NCBI RefSeq assembly: GCF_045679555.1
Contig: NC_092091.1
Coordinates: 85,740,962 to 85,804,961, forward strand
Direction: 5' to 3'
Source of the DNA: Salvelinus alpinus
Taxonomy: Eukaryota; Chordata; Actinopteri; Salmoniformes; Salmonidae
DNA length: 64,000 bases
The position numbers and the translations under genes are program-made. Under the pieces are notes generated by a model. It saw only the letters and a program-made list of their open reading frames with translations, was not told where the DNA came from and ran no database searches. Shown here piece by piece: positions 24,986 through 36,790 of the stretch; within the stretch, counting starts at the first letter, position 1, and each line of letters opens with the position of its first letter.

Positions 24986-27900
24986 CCTTAAACATCCATG
25001 GTGGTGACATTAACACTTGGTAGAATATATAACTTAAACATCCATGGTGGTGACATTAACACTTGGTAGAATATATACCTTAAACATCCATGGTGGTGAC
25101 ATTAACACTTGGTAGAATATATAACTTAAACATCCATGGTGGTGACATTAACACTTGGTAGAATATATAACTTAAACATCCATGGTGGTGACATTAACAC
25201 TTGGTAGACTATATAACTTAAACATCCATGGTGGTGACATTGACACTTGGTAGAATATATAACTTAAACATCCATGGTGGTGACATTAACACTTGGTAGA
25301 CTATATAACTTAAACATCCATGGTGGTGACATTAACACTTGGTAGAATATATAACTTAAACATCCATGGTGGTGACATTAACACTTGGTAGACTATATAA
25401 CTTAAACATCCATGGTGGTGACATTGACACTTGGTAGAATATATAACTTAAACATCCATGGTGATGACATTAACACTTGGTAGAATATATAACTTAAACA
25501 TCCATGGTGGTGACATTAACACTTGGTAGAATATATAACTTAAACATCCATGGTGGTGACATTAACACTTGGTAGAATATATAACTTAAACATCCATGGT
25601 GGTGACATTAACACTTGGTAGAATATATAACTTAAACATCCATGGTGGTGACATTAACACTTGGTAGAATATATAACTTAAACATCCATGGTGGTGACAT
25701 TAACACTTGGTAGAATATATAACTTAAACATCCATGGTGGTGACATTAACACTTGGTAGAATATATAACTTAAACATCCATGGTGGTGACATTAACACTT
25801 GGTAGAATATATAACTTAAACATCCATGGTGGTGACATTAACACTTGGTAGAATATATAACTTAAACATCCATGGTGGTGACATTAACACTTGGTAGAAT
25901 ATATAACTTAAACATCCATGGTGGTGACATTAACACTTGGTAGAATATATAACTTAAACATCCATCATGGTGACATTAACACTTGGTAGAATATATAACT
26001 TAAACATCCATGGTGGTGACATTAACACTTGGTAGAATATATAACTTAAACATCCATGGTGGTGACATTAACACTTGGTAGAATATATAACTTAAACATC
26101 CATGGTGGTGACATTAACACTTGGTAGACTATATAACTTAAACATCCATGGTGGTGACATTAACACTTGGTAGACTATATAACTTAAACATCCATGGTGG
26201 TGACATTAACACTTGGTAGAATATATAACTTAAACATCCATGGTGGTGACATTAACACTTGGTAGACTATATAACTTAAACATCCATGGTGGTGACATTA
26301 ACACTTGGTAGAATATATAACTTAAACATCCATGGTGGTGACATTAACACTTGGTAGACTATATAACTTAAACATCCATGGTGGTGACATTAACACTTGG
26401 TAGACTATATAACTTAAACATCCATGGTGGTGACATTAACACTTGGTAGAATATATAACTTAAACATCCATGGTGGTGACATTAACACTTGGTAGACTAT
26501 ATAACTTAAACATCCATGGTGGTGACATTAACACTTGGTAGACTATATAACTTAAACATCCATGGTGGTGACATTAACACTTGGTAGAATATATAACTTA
26601 AACATCCATGGTGGTGACATTAACACTTGGTAGAATATATAACTTAAACATCCATGGTGGTGACATTAATACTTGGTAGAATATATAACTTAAACATCCA
26701 TGGTGGTGACATTAACACTTGGTAGAATATATAACTTAAACATCCATGGTGGTGACATTAACACTTGGTAGACTATATAACTTAAACATCCATGGTGGTG
26801 ACATTAACACTTGGTAGACTATATAACTTAAACATCCATGGTGGTGACATTAACACTTGGTAGAATATATAACTTAAACATCCATGGTGGTGACATTAAC
26901 ACTTGGTAGAATATATAACTTAAACATCCATGGTGGTGACATTAACACTTGGTAGAATATATAACTTAAACATCCATGGTGGTGACATTAACACTTGGTA
27001 GAATATATAACTTAAACAATCATGGTGGTGACATTAACACTTGGTAGAATATATAACTTAAACATCCATGGTGGTGACATTAACACTTGGTAGAATATAT
27101 AACTTAAACATCCATGGTGGTGACATTAACACTTGGTAGAATATATAACTTAAACATCCATGGTGGTGACATTAACACTTGGTAGACTATATAACTTAAA
27201 CATCCATGGTGGTGACATTAACACTTGGTAGACTATATAACTTAAACATCCATGGTGGTGACATTAACACTTGGTAGAATATATAACTTAAACATCCATG
27301 GTGGTGACATTAACACTTGGTAGACTATATAACTTAAACATCCATGGTGGTGACATTAACACTTGGTAGACTATATAACTTAAACATCCATGGTGGTGAC
27401 ATTAACACTTGGTAGACTATATAACTTAAACATCCATGGTGGTGACATTAACACTTGGTAGACTATATAACTTAAACATCCATGGTGGTGACATTAACAC
27501 TTGGTAGAATATATAACTTAAACAATCATGGTGGTGACATTAACACTTGGTAGAATATATAACTTAAACATCCATGGTGGAGACATTAACACTTGGTAGA
27601 CTATATAACTTAAACATCCATGGTGGTGACATTAACACTTGGTAGACTATATAACTTAAACATCCATGGTGGTGACATTAACACTTGGTAGACTATATAA
27701 CTTAAACATCCATGGTGGTGACATTAACACTTGGTAGAATATATAACTTAAACAATCATGGTGGTGACATTAACACTTGGTAGAATATATAACTTAAACA
27801 TCCATGGTGGAGACATTAACACTTGGTAGAATATATAACTTAAACATCCATGGTGGTGACATTAACACTTGGTAGAATATATAACTTAAACATCCATGGT

Positions 27901-28411
27901 GGAGACATTAACACTTGGTAGAATATATAACTTAAACATCCATGGTGGTGACATTAACACTTGGTAGAATATATAACTTAAACATCCATGGTGGTGACAT
28001 TAACACTTGGTAGAATATATAACTTAAACATCCATGGTGGTGACATTAACACTTGGTAGAATATATAACTTAAACATCCATGGTGGAGACATTAACACTT
28101 GGTAGAATATATAACTTAAACATCCATGGTGGTGACATTAACACTTGGTAGACTATATAACTTAAACATCCATGGTGGTGACATTAACACTTGGTAGACT
28201 ATATAACTTAAACCTCCATGGTGGTGACATTAATACTTGGTAGAATATATAACTTAAACATCCATGGTGGTGACATTAACACTTGGTAGACTATATAACT
28301 TAAACATCCATGGTGGTGACATTAATACTTGGTAGAATATATAACTTAAACATCCATGGTGGTGACATTAACACTTGGTAGAATATATAACTTAAACATC
28401 CATGGTGGTGA

Positions 28412-28988
28412 TGTCGGGGCAGGTTCCTTGTTCCTTGTCAATCATTTGCTTATTGGTGAAATCAGTAATCAGACATTATCTTTAAGTAAATCAATCATTC
28501 ATTTATTAATGCAATTTCAGACAGAAGTTGACAACGGGAACACAGCATGTATGTTTCAGGGTAAGTTCTGCACCCCACCTCAGGACACAGCTGATTATAT
28601 ACATGTGATCACTCCCTAGTGGTATGATCACCTACGTCAATGTATGTGTGTATCAATAAGCTGAGGTTACCTTATAAGACAACCTAGTTCAGTAACATCT
28701 CTGAATTCATTAGCATTGTCCACTGTCACACAAGATCAACATGTCAAAACCAGACAGTGGTTACTTCTCTTTGTCTAGTTTCAGTCTGACTCAGACCCAG
28801 CCTGTAAGCACACACTCACAACAGCCAGGGCTTAACCACAAAGACTAATATAGATGCTTGTACAACGTATAGTGGCAGAGTTTAGACACATAGCAACAGT
28901 ATCTATTATAAGGCCTGCAGCAAAAGATATGAATCCTAAGGTCCCCTTAATCAATAATGGGGAGGGTCTTTGGGACCCACCCCCTGCA
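28412..28988. mobile_element. solo LTR, copy 1 (577 bp), in the satellite
   Basis: This non-satellite insert begins TGTCGGGGCAGG and ends CACCCCCTGCA. It is flanked by GTGA on both sides (28408-28411 and 28989-28992), a 4-bp target duplication of the satellite motif GGTGACATT. TG...CA termini, a 4-bp duplication and no coding capacity fit a solo LTR left by recombination. The parent element is unknown. Confidence 0.75.
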
Positions 28989-29430
28989 GTGACATTAACA
29001 CTTGGTAGAATATATACCTTAAACCTCCATGGTGGTGACATTAACACTTGGTAGACTATATAACTTAAACATCCATGGTGGTGACATTAACACTTGGTAG
29101 AATATATAACTTAAACCTCCATGGTGGTGACATTAACACTTGGTAGAATATATAACTTAAACCTCCATGGTGGTGACATTAACACTTGGTAGACTATATA
29201 ACTTAAACATCCATGGTGGTGACATTAACACTTGGTAGAATATATAACTTAAACCTCCATGGTGGTGACATTAACACTTGGTAGACTATATAACTTAAAC
29301 ATCCATGGTGGTGACATTAACACTTGGTAGAATATATAACTTAAACCTCCATGGTGGTGACATTAACACTTGGTAGACTATATAACTTAAACATCCATGG
29401 TGGTGACATTAACACTTGGTAGACTATATA
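28989..29430. repeat. 46-bp satellite, segment between solo LTR 1 and the Tc1 insertion
   Basis: The same 46-bp unit as the main block. AACCTCCATGG and AACATCCATGG variants often alternate. The segment ends in TATA at the Tc1 insertion. Confidence 0.97.
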
Positions 29431-31033
29431 CAGTGGGGCAAAAAAGTATTTAGTCAGCCACCAATTGTGCAAGTTCTCCCACTTAAAAAGATGAGAGAGG
29501 CCTGTAATTTTCATCATAGGTACACTTCAACTATGACAGACAAAATGAGAAAAAAAATCCAGAAAATCACATTGTAGGATTTTTAATGAATTTATTTGAA
29601 AATTATGGTGGAAAATAAGTATTTGGTCACCTACAAACAAGCAAGATTTCTGGCTCTCACAGACCTGTAACTTCTTCTTTAAGAGGCTCCTCTGTCCTCC
29701 ACTCCTTACCTGTATTAATGGCACCTGTTTGAACTTGTTATCAGTATAAAAGACACCTGTCCACAACCTCAAACAGTCACACTCCAAACTCCACTATGGC
29801 CAAGACCAAAGAGCTATCAAAGGACACCAGAAACAAAATTGTAGACCTGCACCAGGCTGGGAAGACTGAATCTGCAATAGGTAAGCAGCTTGGTTTGAAG
29901 AAATCAACTGTGGGAGCAATTATTAGGAAATGGAAGACATACAAGACCACTGATAATCTCCCTCGATCTGGGGCTCCACGCAAGATCTCACCCCGTGGGG
30001 TCAAAATGATCACAAGAACGGTGAGCAAAAATCCCAGAACCACACGGGGGGACCTAGTGAATGACCTGCAGAGAGCTGGGACCAAAGTAACAAAGCCTAC
30101 CATCAGTAACACACTACGCCGCCAGGGACTCAAATCCTGCAGTGCCAGACGTGTCCCCCTGCTTAAGCCAGTACATGTCCAGGCCCGTCTGAAGTTTGCT
30201 AGAGAGCATTTGGATGATCCAGAAGAAGATTGGGAGAATGTCATATGGTCAGATGAAACCAAAATATAACTTTTTGGTAAAAACTCAACTCGTCGTGTTT
30301 GGAGGACAAAGAATGCTGAGTTGCATCCAAAGAACACCATACCTACTGTGAAGCATGGGGGTGGAAACATCATGCTTTGGGGCTGTTTTTCTGCAAAGGG
30401 ACCAGGACGACTGATCCGTGTAAAGGACAGAATGAATGGGGCCATGTATCGTGAGATTTTGAGTGAAAACCTCCTTCCATCAGCAAGGGCATTGAAGATG
30501 AAACGTGGCTGGGTCTTTCAGCATGACAATGATCCCAAACACACCGCCCGGGCAACGGAGTGGCTTCGTAAGAAGCATTTCAAGGTCCTGGAGTGGCCTA
30601 GCCAGTCTCCAGATCTCAACCCCATAGAAAATCTTTGGAGGGAGTTGAAAGTCCGTGTTGCCCAGCAACAGCCCCAAAACATCACTGTTCTAGAGGAGAT
30701 CTGCATGGAGGAATGGGCCAAAATACCAGCAACAGTGTGTGAAAACCTTGTGAAGACTTACAGAAAACGTTTGACCTCTGTCATTGCCAACAAAGGGTAT
30801 ATAACAAAGTATTGAGATAAACTTTTGTTATTGACCAAATACTTATTTTCCACCATAATTTGCAAATAAATTCATAAAAAATCCTACAATGTGATTTTCT
30901 GGAGAAAAAAAATCTCATTTTTTCTGGCATAGTTGAAGTGTACCTATGATGAAAATTACAGGCCTCTCTCATCTTTTTAAGTGGGAGAACTTGCACAATT
31001 GGTGGCTGACTAAATACCTTTTTTGCCCCACTG
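29431..31033 (+). mobile_element. complete-length Tc1-like transposon (1603 bp) in the satellite
   Basis: Inverted terminal repeats of about 200 bp (29431-29629 and 30832-31033) begin CAGTGGGGCAAAAAAG and end in its complement. The element is flanked by TA on both sides (29429-29430 and 31034-31035), the Tc1/mariner target duplication, inside a satellite TATATAACTT. The ITRs differ at a few bases and small indels. One transposase gene lies between them. Confidence 0.95.
29796..30815 (+). pseudogene. Tc1-like transposase, interrupted by one stop codon
   Basis: A single frame of 340 codons from ATG to the final stop matches a Tc1 transposase. It has an N-terminal paired-like helix-turn-helix (about residues 5-45, including [17 protein letters not shown]) and a second HTH near 95-115. 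The catalytic residues are D153 (WSDETK), D244 (HDNDPKHTA) and E278 (NPIENLW). A TAA at codon 158 (30267-30269), just after the first catalytic Asp, truncates the product at 157 residues. The second D and the E are separated by 33 residues, where this group normally has 34 (DD34E), suggesting a one-codon loss near 30560. This copy should not make active enzyme, although its ITRs might still be moved by enzyme from elsewhere. Confidence 0.92.
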
Positions 31034-32161
31034 TAACTTAAACATCCATGGTGGTGACATTAACACTTGGTAGACTATATAACTTCTACATCCATGGTGG
31101 TGACATTAACACTTGGTAGAATATATAACTTAAACATCCATGGTGGTGACATTAACCCTTGGTAGACTATATAACTTAAACATCCATGGTGGTGACATTA
31201 ACACTTGGTAGAATATATAACTTAAACAATCATGGTGGTGACATTGACACTTGGTAGACTATATAACTTAAACATCCATGGTGGTGACATTAACACTTGG
31301 TAGACTATATAACTTAAACATCCATGGTGGTGACATTAACACTTGGTAGAATATATAACTTAAACATCCATGGTGGTGACATTAACACTTGGTAGACTAT
31401 ATAACTTAAACATCCATGGTGGTGACATTAACACTTGGTAGACTATATAACTTAAACATCCATGGTGGTGACATTAACCCTTGGTAGACTATATAACCTA
31501 AACATCCATGGTGGTGACATTAACACTTGGTAGAATATATAACTTAAACATCCATGGTGGTGACATTAACACTTGGTAGACTATATAACTTAAACATCCA
31601 TGGTGGTGACATTAACACTTGGTAGAATATATAACTTAAACATCCGTGGTGGTGACATTAACACTTGGTAGAATATATAACTTAAACATCCATGGTGGTG
31701 ACATTAACACTTGGTAGAATATATAACTTAAACAATCATGGTGGTGACATTGACACTTGGTAGACTATATAACTTAAACATCCATGGTGGTGACATTAAC
31801 ACTTGGTAGACTATATAACTTAAACATCCATGGTGGTGACATTAACACTTGGTAGACTATATAACTTAAACATCCATGGTGGTGACATTAACACTTGGTA
31901 GACTATATAACTTAAACATCCATGGTGGTGACATTAACACTTGGTAGAATATATAACTTAAACATCCATGGTGGTGACATTAACACTTGGTAGAATATAT
32001 AACTTAAACATCCATGGTGGAGACATTAACACTTGGTAGACTATATAACTTAAACATCCATGGTGGTGACATTAACACTTGGTAGACTATATAACTTAAA
32101 CATCCATGGTGGTGACATTAACACTTGGTAGAATATATAACTTAAACATCCATGGTGGTGA
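31034..32161. repeat. 46-bp satellite between the Tc1 element and solo LTR 2
   Basis: Satellite units resume after the TA. One early unit carries TTCTACATCC, and several carry AACAATCATGG with TTGACACTTGG. Together with 28989-29430, the satellite between the two solo LTRs makes exactly 34 units once the Tc1 element and one TA are removed. Confidence 0.97.
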
Positions 32162-32737
32162 TGTCGGGGCAGGTTCCTTGTTCCTTGTCAATCATTTGCT
32201 TATTGGTGAAATCAGTAATCAGACATTATCTTTAAGTAAATAAATCATTCATTTATTAATGCAATTGCAGACAGAAGTTGACAAAGGAAACACATCATGT
32301 ATGTTTCAGAGTAAGTTCTGCACCCCACCTCAGGGCACAGCTGATTATATACATGTGATCACTCTTTAGTGGTATGATCACCTACGTCAATGTGTGTGTG
32401 TATCAATAAGATGAGGTTACCTTATAAGACAACCTAGTACAGTAGCTTCTCTGAATTCATTAGCATTGTCCACTGTCACACAAGATCAACATGTCAAAAC
32501 CAGACAGTGGTTACTTCTCTTTATCTAGTTTCAGTCTGACTCAGACCCAGCCTGCAAGCACACACTCACAACAGCCAGAGCTTAACCACAAAGACTAATA
32601 TAGATGCTTGTACAACGAAGAGTGGCAGAGTTTAGACACATAGCAACAGTATCTATTATAAGGCCTGCAGCAAAACATATGAATCTTAAAGTCCCTTAAT
32701 TAACAATGAGGAGGGTCTCTGGAACTCACCCCCTACA
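32162..32737. mobile_element. solo LTR, copy 2 (576 bp)
   Basis: Homologous to 28412-28988, with about 30 differences counted by eye (5-6%). It begins TGTCGGGGCAGG and ends CACCCCCTACA. It has the same GTGA flanks (32158-32161 and 32738-32741) at the same place in the satellite unit. Confidence 0.75.
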
Positions 32738-33650
32738 GTGACATTAACACTTGGTAGAATATATAACTTAAACATCCATGGTGGTGACATTAACACTTGG
32801 TAGACTATATAACTTAAACATCCATGGTGGTGACATTAACCCTTGGTAGACTATATAACTTAAACATCCATGGTGGTGACATTAACACTTGGTAGAATAT
32901 ATAACTTAAACATCCATGGTGGTGACATTAACACTTGGTAGACTATATAACTTAAACATCCATGGTGGTGACATTAACACTTGGTAGAATATATAACTTA
33001 AACATCCATGGTGGTGACATTAACACTTGGTAGAATATATAACTTAAACATCCATGGTGGAGACATTAACACTTGGTAGACTATATAACTTAAACATCCA
33101 TGGTGGTGACATTAACACTTGGTAGACTATATAACTTAAACCTCCATGGTGGTGACATTAACACTTGGTAGAATATATAACTTAAACATCCATGGTGGTG
33201 ACATTAACACTTGGTAGAATATATAACTTAAACATCCATGGTGGTGACATTAACACTTGGTAGACTATATAACTTAAACATCCATGGTGGTGACATTAAC
33301 ACTTGGTAGACTATATAACTTAAACATCCATGGTGGTGACATTAACACTTGGTAGAATATATAACTTAAACATCCATGGTGGTGACATTAACACTTGGTA
33401 GAATATATAACTTAAACAATCATGGTGGTGACATTAACACTTGGTAGAATATATAACTTAAACATCCATGGTGGTGACATTAACACTTGGTAGACTATAT
33501 AACTTAAACATCCATGGTGGTGACATTAACACTTGGTAGACTATATAACTTAAACAATCATGGTGGTGACATTAACACTTGGTAGAATATATAACTTAAA
33601 CATCCATGGTGGTGACATTAACACTTGGTAGAATATATAACTTAAACATA
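32738..33650. repeat. 46-bp satellite, distal end (about 20 units)
   Basis: The final block of the same satellite. It stops within a unit (CTTAAACAT) where the TTG-rich minisatellite begins. Confidence 0.97.
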
Positions 33651-33651
33651 T

Positions 33652-35335
33652 TGGTTGTTCCTGTTGGGTAGCAACTTCACCTGCTTGTTGTTGTTGTCAT
33701 GGTTATTCCTGTTGGGTAGCAACTTCACAAGCTTGTTGTTGTTGTTGTTGTCATGGTAGTTCCTGTTGGGAAGCAACTTCACCAGCTTGTTGTTGTTGTT
33801 GTTGTCATGGTAGTTTCTGTTGGGAAGCAACTTCACCAGCTTGTTGTTGTTGTTGTTGTCATGGTAGTTTCTGTTGGGAAGCAACTTCACCAGCTTGTTG
33901 TTGTTGTTGTTGTCATGGTAGTTCCTGTTGGGAAGCAACTTCACCAGCTTGTTGTTGTTGTTGTTGTCATGGTTATTCCTGTTGGGTAGCAACTTCACCA
34001 GCTTGTTGTTGTTGTTGTTGTCATGGTAGTTCCTGTTGGGAAGCAACTTCACCAGCTTGTTGTTGTTGTTGTTGTCATGGTTATTCCTGTTGGGTAGCAA
34101 CTTCACCAGCTTGTTGTTGTTGTTGTTGTCATGGTAGTTCCTGTTGGGTAGCAACTTCACCAGCTTGTTGTTGTTGTCATGGTTATTCCTGTTGGGAAGC
34201 AACTTCACCAGCTTGTTGTTGTTGTTGTTGTCATGGTTGTTCCTGTTGGGAAGCAACTTCACCAGCTTGTTGTTGTTGTTGTTGTCATGGTTATTCCTGT
34301 TGGGTAGCAACTTCACCAGCTTGTTGTTGTTGTTGTTGTCATGGTAGTTCCTGTTGGGAAGCAACTTCACCAGCTTGTTGTTGTTGTTGTTGTCATGGTT
34401 ATTCCTGTTGGGTAGCAACTTCACCAGCTTGTTGTTGTTGTTGTTGTCATGGTAGTTCCTGTTGGGTAGCAACTTCACCAGCTTGTTGTTGTTGTCATGG
34501 TTATTCCTGTTGGGTAGCAACTTCACCAGCTTGTTGTTGTTGTTGTTGTCATGGTTATTCCTGTTGGGTAGCAACTTCACCAAGCTTGTTGTTGTTGTCA
34601 TGGTAGTTCCTGTTGGGAAGCAACTTCACCAGCTTGTTGTTGTTGTTGTTGTCATGGTTATTCCTGTTGGGTAGCAACTTCACCAGCTTGTTGTTGTTGT
34701 TGTTGTCATGGTTATTCCTGTTGGGTAGCAACTTCACCAGCTTGTTGTTGTTGTTGTTGTCATGGTTATTCCTGTTGGGTAGCAACTTCACCAGCTTGTT
34801 GTTGTTGTTGTTGTCATGGTAGTTCCTGTTGGGAAGCAACTTCACCAGCTTGTTGTTGTTCTTGTCATGGTTATTCCTGTTGGGTAGCAACTTCACCAGC
34901 TTGTTGTTGTTGTTGTTGTCATGGTTGTTCCTGTTGGGTAGCAACTTCACCAGCTTGTTGTTGTTGTTGTCATGGTTGTTCCTGTTGGGTAGCAACTTCA
35001 CCAGCTTGTTGTTGTTGTTGTCATGGTTGTTCCTGTTGGGTAGCAACTTCACCAGCTTGTTGTTGTCATTGTTGTTGTCATGGTAGTTCCTGTTGGGTAG
35101 CAACTTCACCAGCTTGTTGTTGTTGTTGTCGTCACGGTTGTTGCTGTTGGGTAGCAACTTCATCAGCTTGTTGTTGTTGTTGTCATGGTTGTTCCTGTTG
35201 GGAAGCAACTTCACCAGCTTGTTGTTGTCGTTGTTGTTGTCATGGTTGTTGCTGTTGGGTAGCAACTTCATCAGCTTGTTGTTGTTGTCATGGTTGTTCC
35301 TGTTGGGTAGCAACTTCACCAGCTTGTTGTTGTTG
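33652..35335. repeat. 48-54 bp TTG-rich minisatellite (about 32 copies)
   Basis: The unit reads GTCATGGTTATTCCTGTTGG, GTAGCAACTTCACCAGC, then a (TTG)3-6 run. Length varies in 3-bp steps with the TTG count, so frames stay open. The minus strand gives NNNNKLVKLLPNRNNHD repeats over two long open frames. These are by-products, except that the distal one runs into the tomm5 exon. CTG/TTG-type runs inside an intron are a typical length-variable locus. Confidence 0.95.
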
Positions 35336-35338
35336 TAC

Positions 35339-35397
35339 ATCTTCCTCTTCATCTCTTCCGGGTCCATCTTCGGCCCGAGTCCCTCCATTTTCAGCAT
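35339..35397 (-). CDS. tomm5: Tom5 (mitochondrial import receptor small subunit) first coding exon, partial
   Basis: The minus strand from ATG at 35397 encodes MLKMEGLGPKMDPEEMKRKM. This strongly resembles the N-terminus of vertebrate TOMM5, a single-pass outer-membrane subunit of the TOM translocase of about 51 residues. Similarity ends abruptly after KRKM at a GT (35338-35337, AAGAT/GTACAA) that could be a splice donor in phase 2. The TTG minisatellite begins only a few bases further. The remaining residues, including the transmembrane helix, were not found anywhere in the window. Either exon 2 lies far away beyond the satellite or this is a broken 5' fragment. An inverted CCAAT box (35449-35453) lies about 50 bp upstream of the ATG. 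Confidence 0.7.
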
Positions 35398-35640
35398 CTT
35401 TAGTTAATTATCTGGCGGTGATGTGATCTGATTAGCGGCTGTCTGTCAACCAATAGCCTACTATGCTGTGTTATTAGCTAGAGCTAGACAGTCTGAGTAC
35501 ACTACATCCTGAATGGCCACGAAGATGTGTGTCTGAAATGCACCTTTAAGTTCAGTTGGAGCTGAAACGACGGACAGATATCTCGATTGAGGATAATGTT
35601 AATATTTAGCTACGTTATTAGCTGTTATGTGTTTTGTTTT
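35398..35640. promoter_or_regulatory. putative 5' UTR/promoter region of the tomm5 exon
   Basis: On the minus strand CTATTGGTTGA (inverted CCAAT) lies upstream of the ATG. There is no TATA box at a convincing distance. The promoter call rests only on position and this motif. Confidence 0.3.
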
Positions 35641-35648
35641 GCACGCAG

Positions 35649-35842
35649 GGTATGGCTAAATGGGGTGTGTAGAAATACAGCTAAACCTAGGGTATGGCTA
35701 AATGGGGTGTGTAGAAATACAGCTAAACCTAGGGTATGGCTAAATGGGATGTGTAGAAATACAGCTAAACCTAGGGTATGGCTAAATGGGGTGTGTAGAA
35801 ATACAGCTAAACCTAGGGTATGGCTAAATGGGGTGTGTAGAA
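35649..35842. repeat. 42-bp minisatellite, almost 5 copies
   Basis: GGTATGGCTAAATGGGGTGT plus GTAGAAATACAGCTAAACCTA repeats at 35649, 35691, 35733, 35775 and 35817 (the last copy is partial). One copy has GGGATGTG. Confidence 0.95.
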
Positions 35843-35849
35843 TCCCTCC

Positions 35850-36076
35850 ACCAGTTGAAGCTAATTTACTAATTTACTGTACTATAAACTCTAAAGTACT
35901 ATTTGGAGAACAGCAAAAACGAACAGAAATGCCCCCAGACATTAACTATTTAACTGTACTAGAATGCTTAAAAGGTCACAATATGTTTTATATCGGTTAT
36001 CGGTATGGTTTCTTTTTGGCAAGGAAAATATTGGATATCTGTATCGGCCAAAAATGTAATATCGGTGCATCCCTAA
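35850..36076. other. spacer, nothing recognised
   Basis: A short reading frame continues out of the 42-bp repeat but shows no domain. ATCGGTTATCGGTATGG-type AT-rich repeats occur near 35990-36070. Confidence 0.3.
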
Positions 36077-36790
36077 TAATAAGGTTGGTAACAAGATGGA
36101 ACATCGTTGTGGAAATCTGTTGCAGCTCAAGTCGACTACAAAATCCACAATGCAATGCTCTCTGTATGGGCTGGCTGGTAGCTAAACGTATCTACACACA
36201 ATAATACCAAAGACAATATCAGCATGTGAAGTAGCTAACTAGCTGTTAAATCACCTAAACAAACTGCACTATCAATTTAGGAGTCTACAATCTCACCATA
36301 TTCAACCTGCAGATCGATGTGTCTCACAGAGTGGAATCTAACATTCACAACTTCAGAAATAATTTTGCGGAGATGGGAAACGTTGCCATTGCTACTTCAA
36401 AAGGCGGCGCGGTGCATTCTGGGTGATTGAGGGACAAGGAGAGGCTTTCAAGGTTTGAATAGGAGTCTGTTGGGCTCTAGATTAAAAACCCAACATGAGC
36501 ATGAATTTTGTCAAAAAGAAGTACAACATTAAAGATATTTTCCGAGATGTGAGATAATTAACTTGGCAGATTAATAGGCAGTTTCTTGACATAAAGTACA
36601 CTGACTGAGAAGATATTACGTTACGATTGGTTTAGCAACCGCGTGACGCGGCATGACAACGTGAACGTGATTGGTCGACAGTCCGCTGGGTGGGGCGTTA
36701 TACAGGCACGCAGATCTTTAGAAATTGGAGGCTCATTTGTAAATTGAAAAACGTTGCCGACCCCCTGCTATAATGTATATGAAGTCACCT
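36077..36790. repeat. dispersed repeat copy B (uninterrupted)
   Basis: Diverged homolog of 4918-5560 plus 6770-6875 in the same order. It shares AATAAGGTTGGTA, CACCTAAACAAACTGCACTA, GCAACCGCGTGACGC and CGTTGCCGACCCCCTGCTAT. Here the parts are contiguous. Confidence 0.75.

Larger units (their letters stand above)
10013..28411. repeat. 46-bp satellite array, main block (400 units)
   Basis: The unit is 46 bp: ATTAACACTTGGTAGAATAT, then ATAACTTAAACATCCATGG, then TGGTGAC. The period holds without net slippage, since 18,400 bp from the first ATTAAC to the expected start after the LTR insertion equals 400 units. Variable sites are AGAATAT/AGACTAT, TTAAAC/TTACAC/TTCTAC, GGTGAC/GGAGAC and rarely TAACCC, TTGAC, GGCTAT, CAATCATGG. 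From about 10.0 to 22.1 kb TTACAC and GGAGAC are frequent; after that TTAAAC and GGTGAC dominate, so two sequence domains exist. No coding feature is supported. Confidence 0.98.

Noticed and set aside
28356-28619. 87-codon frame crossing from satellite into the solo LTR
   Set aside because: Spans an insertion boundary and has no recognisable domain.
10013-33650. CRISPR-like or regulatory array of 46-bp units
   Set aside because: Units are contiguous with no unique spacers and the host is a eukaryote; this is a satellite. TATATAA in each unit is not evidence of promoters.
33642-35397. Long asparagine-rich minus frames as a protein-coding gene
   Set aside because: They are translations of a 48-54 bp minisatellite. 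Only the first 20 residues (35397-35338) resemble a real protein, Tom5.
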